From the NCBI GenBank assembly GCA_011048475.1, contig DSDZ01000321.1, positions 1-6,159 of the forward strand: a stretch of DNA of 6,159 bases. The letters are read 5' to 3'. This DNA is from Bacteroides sp. GTDB lineage: Bacteria; Bacteroidota; Bacteroidia; Bacteroidales; GCA-2748055. Below are positions 1-6,159 of the stretch, one piece after another (the stretch's first letter is position 1; every line of letters starts with the position of its first letter). Position numbers and translations under genes: made by a program. Under the pieces are notes generated by a model. That model had not been told where the DNA came from. It did not search any database and saw only the letters and a program-made list of their open reading frames with translations.

Positions 1-593
1 ATTTTATACAATGTATTGGGAGCCAGACCGGTAATCTCCACCATTTCAGCGGCCAGATCATCCCCGGTAAGTTCTATCTCCTTTATTACCGAATTGTCGG
101 AACGCTTGATTACTTCCAGGTGGGTGGGAATATCTGTTTCCGCTTTCCAGCGAGCTACCACAGAAGTGGAGGTTGTTTCTTTAAAATCCTGTTTCAGGAG
201 TATGGTAGGCATTCTTCCTACCCAGACCTTTCCCATAAATGCCCAGTGGGAATTGAATTCAGGATTTTCTGCATTGGCCCTGACACGTAAAAAATAATGC
301 ATCTCCTCTTCCAGGTTCTCGAACAGCACGTAATTGGTATCAATTTCAACTGATTTGTAAATGATTTCAAAAGAATCCACACTGATCTCCGCCGTATAGG
401 ATACAGCTCCTTTTATCCGGTCCCACTCTGCTGAGAACCAGGTTCCCCCTGTTGATTCTATGTCTGCACTCACAGGTCTGAACAAGCGTACTTCAGGAAG
501 CGGGTCTTCCGTCTGGTCACACGCCTGAACGATCAATACGATCGCAAGGAATGGGAGGATATAATCTCTGAATGAAAGATTCTTGTTTGACAT
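1..593 (-). CDS. Surface lipoprotein with fibronectin-III-like repeats, N-terminal part (cut by window edge)
   Basis: The reading frame runs without a stop from an ATG at 593-591 to the window edge, giving 197 residues with the C-terminus missing. Residues 11-24 are hydrophobic and end in VQAC, a lipobox with Cys25 as the probable lipidated residue. The following DQTED is acidic, as in Bacteroidota surface-export signals. Residues about 34-125 look like one FN3-type beta-sandwich (W52, W58, the VSYTAEIS strand at 64-71, and YFLRVRA at 100-106). Residues about 128-197 begin a second, ending in the FN3-like GLAPNTLYK. It starts 11 bases after the SusD-like stop, so it is co-transcribed and occupies the slot where PULs carry SusE/SusF-like glycan-binding proteins or surface enzymes. 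From memory of family style, the segment EVRLFRP...W...KGAVSYT resembles the N-terminus of DUF4957/DUF5123 lipoproteins, whose C-terminal part is a right-handed beta-helix; that part is not visible here. A plain FN3 spacer ahead of a catalytic domain is the alternative. The gene is well supported; the subfamily is a guess. Confidence 0.88.
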   Translation of the reverse strand, partial: MSNKNLSFRDYILPFLAIVLIVQACDQTEDPLPEVRLFRPVSADIESTGGTWFSAEWDRIKGAVSYTAEISVDSFEIIYKSVEIDTNYVLFENLEEEMHYFLRVRANAENPEFNSHWAFMGKVWVGRMPTILLKQDFKETTSTSVVARWKAETDIPTHLEVIKRSDNSVIKEIELTGDDLAAEMVEITGLAPNTLYK

Positions 594-604
594 TTCTGAT
601 CTGA

Positions 605-2449
605 TTAAAATGTGAGTAAATATCCGTTGTTATCCAGAACACCACGGCTGCTGTTGATGATGGACTGGTGAATGGGCAGAATATAGGGCACAGGCGCCTG
701 TCCCGTCGGATCCGTGTACCCGCTCCACTGAATGTCCATATAATCAACAGGTAACGCTGTTCCCTCGTCCCACAGGCCGCTCAGCCATCCGACAGTCTCA
801 TATCCGTCCGGATTGTCCCCGATGTTCGGCACATCTTTCAGCGGCGGGACCACATCCGGCCGGCGGGCAAATCTGTTGTAAAATTCAAGGGTACCGTCAC
901 TTTTCCTCCGGTAGTACAACTCATCAGCCAGGTGGGATGTGGGACCGTCATCTATCTGGGAATCCTCGGCATATTGCTTCAGCGTGGTTTGTGCCTCCAC
1001 GATTTTCTCCCCCAGAAGGTTCCATCTTACAAGGTCAAACTTGCGGATACATTCCCCGCCAAATTCCCAGGCACGTTCATCCACAATGGCTTCAAAGAAT
1101 TCCTCCCTGCTGCCTGATTTTTCACTAATGTATGCGTCCACTTTCTCAGGCCAGTATTCAGAGGGGAAAGCCCGCTGCCGGACTTCCTTCAATGCCTCCT
1201 GTGCTGTGGCATTGGGACCCTCCAGTTCATTCTCCGATTCAGCCAGCATCAGCAGTACATCCGCATACCTGAGAACCGGGAAGTTGATCCCTGTCCCCTT
1301 GGCTGACGTCTCACCAAGCGGATTCGGCACCCAGGTTCTGGACCATTTGTGGGTGGAAATAAAGATCACCCAATTAACCGGCTGCTGAACCAGGTCTTCA
1401 TCATAATAATAAAAAGCATTCGAAACAGGCAGCCTGGTATCGGTCGTATCAAAGGTATAGAGATAATTGGGAGGAAAGTTGATAAAGTTGTTACCTGTTC
1501 CCCAATCATGATTCCCTCCGTCAACCTTCAACCCAAGATCCCAACCGATATCACTGTTTACACCCAACAGATAGGGAACTTCCCAGATAACATCCATGTT
1601 CGTGGTGGTGATATACTGGCATTGATTCATAAACATTTGCTGAAAATCAGGATCCAGGGTGCGTTGTTTCATGTCAATGAGTTTTTTGGCATAGGTATTG
1701 GCCAGTGTGTAATAATCCCGCCAATCGTCTGCACGGCGCATGGTCCCATCCTGCCTCAATGCATATCCTCCCCTGTACAGTGACAGTCTGGCGATCATGC
1801 CAATCACAAAATCTCGGCTGATCCGTTCAATGCCTTCCGGTAACTGGTCTGCCCAGAACATCTCCGGCTCGATCCCGATCAGGTCACTGATCATGTGGGC
1901 AAGGATCGTGTCCCTGTCGGTCCGCGGCAGATAAAACTCGTCTCCCGCTTTGGTGGGGGTGGTAGTAAAGGGCACATCGCCCCAGTAGAACTGAAGCAGA
2001 AAATATTTATATGCCCTGATGGCCATCGCTTCTCCCAGCATATGGATGACCTGCCGGTTATTTTCCTTGTAAAGGTTACTGTTCCGGATCCCCTCGATGA
2101 CCTCATTGGCCCGGTTGATGCCCAGGTAACAATTGTTCCAGGTATCCAGGATCTCGGTGTTGGTTGACGTGGCACGGTAAGACCACAGATCCCGGCGGGT
2201 ATTATCCGTTCCGGCATGCACGTGTCCGTTCTCCAGGTCCGTATTACAGGAAAAGAAAGTCGACAAACGCTGATCGTACGAAGAATTGGCAAAGGACTGA
2301 TATACACTGTTCAGTGCTTTGCGTGTATCTCCTTCGCTGGAAAATATATATAAGTCTGTAAAGGCAGAGGGGGAATCCGTCTCCAGGTACTTTTCACAAG
2401 CAGTGGAAACGAGTATCATCCCTATCAGTAAAAAAGCCGAGTATCTCAT
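605..2449 (-). CDS. SusD-like (SusD/RagB family) outer-membrane glycan-binding lipoprotein
   Basis: This 614-residue protein is the expected extracellular lid of the SusC-like transporter, binding oligosaccharides and handing them to the barrel. A short signal (residues 1-17) ends in STAC with Cys18 as the lipidated residue, followed by EKYLETDSPSAF, a classic SusD N-terminus. Family landmarks appear in the right order: W104 to NRANEVIEGI (112-121), RAYKYFLLQFYWGDVPF (145-161), SRDFVIGMIARLSLY (211-225) in the TPR-like helical core, FPVLRYADVLLMLAE (390-404), ERAWEFGGECIRKFDLVRW (458-476) and the C-terminal PYILPIHQSIIN...NNGY (589-610). This matches SusD-like_3 at the N-terminus and SusD_RagB at the C-terminus. 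It is somewhat longer than the roughly 550 residues of starch SusD. Part of the extra length appears to lie in an aromatic- and Asp-rich segment at about 490-585 that probably contributes ligand-site loops. The start lies 27 bases after the SusC-like stop, with no Shine-Dalgarno motif, as is usual in this phylum. Family assignment is secure; substrate is unknown. Confidence 0.97.
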   Translation of the reverse strand: MRYSAFLLIGMILVSTACEKYLETDSPSAFTDLYIFSSEGDTRKALNSVYQSFANSSYDQRLSTFFSCNTDLENGHVHAGTDNTRRDLWSYRATSTNTEILDTWNNCYLGINRANEVIEGIRNSNLYKENNRQVIHMLGEAMAIRAYKYFLLQFYWGDVPFTTTPTKAGDEFYLPRTDRDTILAHMISDLIGIEPEMFWADQLPEGIERISRDFVIGMIARLSLYRGGYALRQDGTMRRADDWRDYYTLANTYAKKLIDMKQRTLDPDFQQMFMNQCQYITTTNMDVIWEVPYLLGVNSDIGWDLGLKVDGGNHDWGTGNNFINFPPNYLYTFDTTDTRLPVSNAFYYYDEDLVQQPVNWVIFISTHKWSRTWVPNPLGETSAKGTGINFPVLRYADVLLMLAESENELEGPNATAQEALKEVRQRAFPSEYWPEKVDAYISEKSGSREEFFEAIVDERAWEFGGECIRKFDLVRWNLLGEKIVEAQTTLKQYAEDSQIDDGPTSHLADELYYRRKSDGTLEFYNRFARRPDVVPPLKDVPNIGDNPDGYETVGWLSGLWDEGTALPVDYMDIQWSGYTDPTGQAPVPYILPIHQSIINSSRGVLDNNGYLLTF

Positions 2450-2476
2450 GATTCTATAATGTTTTAAAAACGCGGA

Positions 2477-5400
2477 TTAGAAAGTTATATTCGCTCCAAG
2501 GACAAATGACCTGCTTTTCGGATAGGCGGAATAGTCCACTCCCGGAGTCAGTTGCCTGTAAGATCCACTTTGTGTGGTGCTTACTTCAGGATCATAGCCG
2601 GAGTAGTTGGTCCATATCCAGGCATTGTAAACGGTTGCATAAATTCTCAACCGTTCCATTCTTAACTTATTAATTACATTATCAGGTAAGGAATATCCCA
2701 GCGTCAGGGTGTTCAACCTCAGGAATGAGCCATCCTCAATCGCCCCCGAATGGAACAGCGGTTTGGTGGAACCACTGGAAAAGGGCGACCACATGGTTTT
2801 ATCCTGGTTCACTTCAGCCAGCCTGTCCAGATCGGTAATTTCTTCGCCTGTTTCCAGGTCGATGTACATATAGCGTTTCTCGGAATTCATGGTGTTGAGC
2901 ATGTTCCCGTAGGTTGTATGGAACAGCATCTGGAATTCGATCAAACCAGTATTATAAATGTTGTTGCCATACATCCAGTTAAAGAGCGCAGACAGGTCCC
3001 ACGACTTGTACCGGGCATTGATATTGAGTCCTCCGGTATGTTTGGGATTGGCATTTCCGATTACTTTCCGGTCCTGATCAGCAGTGATCACCCCATCCCC
3101 ATTTAAATCCTTCAGCTTCATGGTGCCCGGTCTGAGTCCGATCACACCACCCAGGATCCCTTCACTGTTAACCACACCTTCCTTCAGCTCATAGGCCCCC
3201 GTCTCTTCATCCACGATGACAAAATCATCAGGAGTGTACATTCCGTCAAATACATATCCGTACATCAAGCCAACGGTCTCACCCACGATCACCCGGTAGT
3301 CGTCCGATTCACGCAGGTCCGATGTGGCCCAGTTGGAGTTGAAAGGCTTCTCATTGACCTCATCCAGCTTGTCAATCTGGGGTTTGTTGAACCCAATGTT
3401 GAACATCACGTTCAGGGTCAGGTCCCTTTTCTGGACAGCACGGGCATCCATCGTGAATTCAATCCCCCGGTTGGAAGTCTGCCCAATGTTACGCATCTGC
3501 TTAGAGTATCCGAGATAGGAAGGGATATCCGATTCAACCAGAAGGTCTTTTGTCGTATTCCAGTAAAGGTCTACGACTCCTGTGATTCTGTGGCGGAACA
3601 ATCCATAGTCCACCCCGATGTTTCTGGTGAGCGTTGTCTCCCATCTGAGATCGGGATTGGAAAGGAGACTTGACGCTGGAATGTAATATTGATTGATCCG
3701 GTCACCAAAACCTATGGAATTGCTGGTGGAGATCCGGTAATTGGTTTTCCACAGATCCGCTCCGATCCGGTTGTTGCCGGCAGTTCCTACACTTGCCCTC
3801 AGTTTGAGGTTTGAAATGAGGTTTTGGTTCTGCATGAACTTTTCATTGGAGATTCTCCAGGCAATGGCACCTGAAGGGAAGTAGCCCCACTGGTTTCCGG
3901 GGGCAAATTTACTGGATCCGTCCGCCCTGAATGTGGCCGTCACTATATACCGGTCCAGCAGGTAGTAATTGATCCTCCCGAAGAAGGAAGCCAGCTTGTC
4001 ATCAGGATCAAAGACTGTGGACATTTCATCAAATTCACCCAGCGCCATGTTGGCAAACATCTTGTCAGGCGGAAGGTCTTCTGAGAAATACTTGGCACGC
4101 ATAAAAATGTTGGAGGAACTGCTCTGGATCATCTCCTGTCCGGCCATCAGATTCATCTGCTGTGTTTCCCCCAGATCCAGATTATAGGTCAGGGTATTGG
4201 ACCACCGCAACTGATTACCCTTATACGAGTTGATATCTCCCAGCGGAAGACTGCTTCCATAATTCCTCGATCGGGAGGTCAGCGGACCATAGTACCTGTA
4301 GTTGTTTCCATAATTGTACCGTACCCCGAAATCGGAACGGTATATCAGGTTATCGACGATGGTCCAGTCCAGACCGGCATTCAGATAGTAATATCTTGTC
4401 TGCCGCTTTCTGTAGTCCTGTTCCACCAGCTGGGCCGGATTGATAAAACTTGAGATGAAAGACTGGTAATCATCATAAAACGTCGGATCATCAAAATCAT
4501 AATCCAGGATATCAATCAACCCGTTCACAGGTCTGGCAGTAAGGATGTGGGACATTCTCAGGTTGGCACTCCCCGACGTGCCTGCTCCGATCACATCAGT
4601 ATTGATCACCCGGGATGAGAGGTTTACCTCAACCGATTCCCCTGCCTTGTGTTTCAGGTTAAAATATATATTGGTCCGGTCATAGCCGTTCCCGATCAGG
4701 ATTCCTTCATCAGTAACATCCGACAGGCTCAGTTTATATCTTGTTGCTTCTGTTCCCCCTCCGACATCAAAATTGTGGTTCTGGGACAATGTGGGGGATC
4801 CAAGCATTTCTTCCTGCCAGTCGGTTCCCCGTTGACCTTTGTACAATTCCAGATCTTCATATACACCGAAATTGCTGATAAAACGGTTATATGCAAGATC
4901 CCCCTGCTGAACCCTGGCATATTCATACTGCATCAGTACAAATTCGTACGGATCCAACACATCCAGTTTTTTTGCCAGGGTGCGCATTTGTACATAACCG
5001 TTGTAGGAAACCTGTGTTTTACCGCCTTCGGCTCCCTTTGTGGTGATAAGGATAACCCCGTTGGCACCTCTTGAACCATAAATTGCTGCCGAAGAAGCAT
5101 CTTTCAATACATCAATGTTTGCAATGTTATGGGGAGAGATATCGTTGATGTTATCGACCGGAAAACCATCCACTATAAACAACGGGGAGTTGTCCTGTGT
5201 GACAGATCCACCACCCCGGATCCGGATCACCAATTCAGCATCGGGTGAACCGTCTGTTGTTTTAATTTGCACCCCGGCCATTTTTCCGATCATGGCTTCG
5301 CTAACGCTTGCTACCGGTATATCGGCGAGCTGATCACCCGAGACCGAAGAAACAGACCCGGTCAGATCTGCCCGTTTCATGGTGCCGTAACCCACCACGA

Positions 5401-6037
5401 CAACCTCATCAATTTCTTTCAGGTCGGGTTTTAGCTCCACATTGATCACGGTATTCCCCTCGATGGGTATGCGCAATCGTTCGTACCCCATGTAGGAGAA
5501 AAGCAGTGCTTTGCCACTTTCTCTTAGTTCGATGACATATTCACCCTCCAGATCGGTTATGGTGCCGTTGGTTGTACCTTCTTCAATGACGTTGACGCCC
5601 GGTAGTGACTCCCCTGTATTCGCATCGACTACCTTACCGGTAATGCGTAGATCCTGCACCGGTTCACTGGCTGGTATGAGAACCACAAAATTCTCCTTAA
5701 TTTCCTGATAGGTCAGATCAGCCTGTCCCAAAGAACTGGCCAGCACTTCCTTGATCGGCTTGTTGTGCATTGCAATGGAGACTCTTCTGTCCAGTTCAGG
5801 CAGATTTTCATTATAAAAGAAATTGATCTGACCCAGTTTTTCAATCTCCATCACAATTTCCCGGACCGATGCATTCTGCATATCGATGGATATTGTTTGG
5901 TTTTGCGAAAAAACATTTGTCGCAGAAACCTGGACAAGTACCAGGAATAAGAAAGCGAAGCAAAATTTCATTGTTAACCAGATTTTTTCCCTTCCGCTAT
6001 AGGCAGGAAGGATTAACATTTTTTCGTTAGTTTTCAT
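2477..6037 (-). CDS. SusC-like (SusC/RagA family) TonB-dependent outer-membrane transporter with STN signalling domain
   Basis: This TonB-dependent outer-membrane transporter imports oligosaccharides together with its SusD-like partner. From the ATG at 6037-6035 it has 1186 residues. The order is: charged N-terminal stretch and signal peptide (hydrophobic 24-39, cleavage likely after VSA at 39 or VFS at 44); STN domain about 47-122; carboxypeptidase-regulatory-like beta-sandwich about 131-204 (ITGKVVDANTGESLPGVNV at the start); TonB-box-like EVVVVGYGT at 211-219; plug about 222-335 with RIRGGG, LFIVDGFP and VLKDASSAAIYGSRGANGVILITTKG; then a beta-barrel to the C-terminus, which ends in GANITF with the terminal Phe expected of an outer-membrane beta-signal. 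A DLNGDGVITADQD loop at 977-989 resembles a calcium-binding turn common in this family. The frame is open 108 bases further upstream to an ATG at 6145, but those 36 residues look non-coding, with no signal-like character and an overlap with the leader hairpin. MKTNEKM...KIWLTMKFCF is the usual family start. ATG at 5971 (MKFCFAFLF) is a possible shorter start. The STN domain implies FecR-type anti-sigma control. Confidence 0.97.
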   Translation of the reverse strand: MKTNEKMLILPAYSGREKIWLTMKFCFAFLFLVLVQVSATNVFSQNQTISIDMQNASVREIVMEIEKLGQINFFYNENLPELDRRVSIAMHNKPIKEVLASSLGQADLTYQEIKENFVVLIPASEPVQDLRITGKVVDANTGESLPGVNVIEEGTTNGTITDLEGEYVIELRESGKALLFSYMGYERLRIPIEGNTVINVELKPDLKEIDEVVVVGYGTMKRADLTGSVSSVSGDQLADIPVASVSEAMIGKMAGVQIKTTDGSPDAELVIRIRGGGSVTQDNSPLFIVDGFPVDNINDISPHNIANIDVLKDASSAAIYGSRGANGVILITTKGAEGGKTQVSYNGYVQMRTLAKKLDVLDPYEFVLMQYEYARVQQGDLAYNRFISNFGVYEDLELYKGQRGTDWQEEMLGSPTLSQNHNFDVGGGTEATRYKLSLSDVTDEGILIGNGYDRTNIYFNLKHKAGESVEVNLSSRVINTDVIGAGTSGSANLRMSHILTARPVNGLIDILDYDFDDPTFYDDYQSFISSFINPAQLVEQDYRKRQTRYYYLNAGLDWTIVDNLIYRSDFGVRYNYGNNYRYYGPLTSRSRNYGSSLPLGDINSYKGNQLRWSNTLTYNLDLGETQQMNLMAGQEMIQSSSSNIFMRAKYFSEDLPPDKMFANMALGEFDEMSTVFDPDDKLASFFGRINYYLLDRYIVTATFRADGSSKFAPGNQWGYFPSGAIAWRISNEKFMQNQNLISNLKLRASVGTAGNNRIGADLWKTNYRISTSNSIGFGDRINQYYIPASSLLSNPDLRWETTLTRNIGVDYGLFRHRITGVVDLYWNTTKDLLVESDIPSYLGYSKQMRNIGQTSNRGIEFTMDARAVQKRDLTLNVMFNIGFNKPQIDKLDEVNEKPFNSNWATSDLRESDDYRVIVGETVGLMYGYVFDGMYTPDDFVIVDEETGAYELKEGVVNSEGILGGVIGLRPGTMKLKDLNGDGVITADQDRKVIGNANPKHTGGLNINARYKSWDLSALFNWMYGNNIYNTGLIEFQMLFHTTYGNMLNTMNSEKRYMYIDLETGEEITDLDRLAEVNQDKTMWSPFSSGSTKPLFHSGAIEDGSFLRLNTLTLGYSLPDNVINKLRMERLRIYATVYNAWIWTNYSGYDPEVSTTQSGSYRQLTPGVDYSAYPKSRSFVLGANITF

Positions 6038-6053
6038 ACATTTGTGATAGTTA

Positions 6054-6098
6054 TCCGTTAATGTGAATTTCTGTTTTTTTGCATGAAATTCCGTTAAT
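6054..6098. repeat. Nested direct and inverted repeat block upstream of the SusC-like gene
   Basis: The nine-base sequence ATTAACGGA (minus strand) occurs twice, at 6098-6090 and 6062-6054, with a 36-base period. Between and partly overlapping the copies lies an inverted repeat, gaatttc at 6065-6071 and gaaattc at 6085-6091, separated by 13 bases that include the T7/A7 tract. Paired direct repeats near a PUL start suit a regulator binding as a dimer, but sequences this short in an AT-rich leader can also arise by chance. Confidence 0.4.
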
Positions 6099-6103
6099 CT
6101 TTC

Positions 6104-6135
6104 CTGCCGGGAGATGCTGCCACATCTTCCGGCAG
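6104..6135. repeat. Strong GC-rich inverted repeat (hairpin)
   Basis: The arms ctgccgg (6104-6110) and ccggcag (6129-6135) pair perfectly. Inside them agatg (6112-6116) pairs with catct (6123-6127), leaving a six-base loop (6117-6122). The junction pair 6111/6128 is a G-U wobble in plus-strand RNA but an A-C mismatch in minus-strand RNA, so the fold is a continuous 13-pair stem only for plus-strand transcripts. The plus-strand side is followed by tgttatt, a weak U-rich tail. The minus-strand side is followed by GAAAGATT, with none. It could be a terminator for plus-strand transcription, a 5'-UTR structure of the operon, or an operator. The structure is certain; its function is not. Confidence 0.7.
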
Positions 6136-6159
6136 TGTTATTCATATAACCCTTTACGA

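Larger units (their letters stand above)
6038..6159 (-). promoter_or_regulatory. Leader / probable control region upstream of the SusC-like gene
   Basis: These 122 bases precede the chosen start of the first gene in the apparent operon. They hold no convincing gene. No TTTG occurs on the minus strand here, so the Bacteroidota housekeeping promoter (-33 TTTG, -7 TAnnTTTG) is absent. Either the promoter lies beyond the window, or it is of another class such as ECF-sigma, which would fit the STN domain of the transporter. The region contains a GC-rich hairpin, a nested repeat block, and a seven-A tract on the minus strand (6074-6080). There is no Shine-Dalgarno motif before the ATG. The regulatory role is inferred from position only. 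Confidence 0.4.

Noticed and set aside
16..297. Plus-strand open frame of 93 codons at the window edge
   Set aside because: The minus-strand frame here continues from a good ATG with a lipobox and FN3-like repeats to the edge, so the plus-strand frame is a shadow.
939..1388. Plus-strand open frame of 149 codons
   Set aside because: It lies wholly antisense to the SusD-like gene, has no recognisable domain or signal, and reads as the complement of conserved SusD blocks.
1349..1783. Plus-strand open frame of 144 codons
   Set aside because: It is an antisense shadow of the SusD-like gene with no family features and no separate control signals.
2450..2476. Near-palindrome gttttaaaaac (2461-2471) between the SusC-like and SusD-like genes as a possible terminator or operator
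   Set aside because: It is short, AT-only apart from its ends, and lacks a GC stem; the 27-base gap is simply an operon junction.
4649..5074. Plus-strand open frame of 141 codons
   Set aside because: It is antisense to the plug/barrel part of the SusC-like gene, and the minus-strand frame is clearly the conserved one.
6104..6135. The hairpin as the intrinsic terminator of an upstream minus-strand gene
   Set aside because: On the minus strand it has a stem mismatch and is followed by GAAAGATT rather than a U tract, so that reading is not supported.

Overview
The window is the core of a polysaccharide-utilization locus (PUL) from a member of the Bacteroidota. The evidence is a tandem SusC-like/SusD-like gene pair, a third surface-lipoprotein gene directly behind it, Bacteroidota-style lipoprotein signals (cysteine close to the N-terminus followed by an acidic stretch), and start codons without a Shine-Dalgarno purine block. 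The genus cannot be fixed from the sequence; the protein style would suit an environmental Bacteroidota as well as a gut one.

All three genes lie on the minus strand, so transcription runs from high to low coordinates. 6159-6038 is the leader upstream of the first gene; it holds a strong GC-rich hairpin and a nested direct/inverted repeat, but no recognisable TTTG / TAnnTTTG promoter. 6037-2477 encodes a 1186-residue SusC-like TonB-dependent transporter with an N-terminal STN signalling domain. 2449-605 encodes a 614-residue SusD-like glycan-binding lipoprotein. 593-1 encodes the first 197 residues of a lipoprotein with two fibronectin-III-like repeats, cut by the window edge. Gaps between genes are 27 and 11 bases, so the three are almost certainly one operon. 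No RNA gene, insertion sequence, CRISPR array or plus-strand gene is supported.

Working model (family knowledge plus inference): the SusD-like lipoprotein sits as a lid on the SusC-like barrel and captures an oligosaccharide, TonB energises import, and the third lipoprotein provides a further surface binding or degrading function. The STN domain predicts that transport is coupled to an ECF sigma / FecR-type anti-sigma pair outside the window. The substrate cannot be read from this pair; the resemblance of the third protein to N-termini of DUF4957/DUF5123-type PUL lipoproteins makes an acidic polysaccharide such as pectin or alginate a weak hypothesis. I see an ordinary PUL core, not a clearly new system; the least explained part is the leader.
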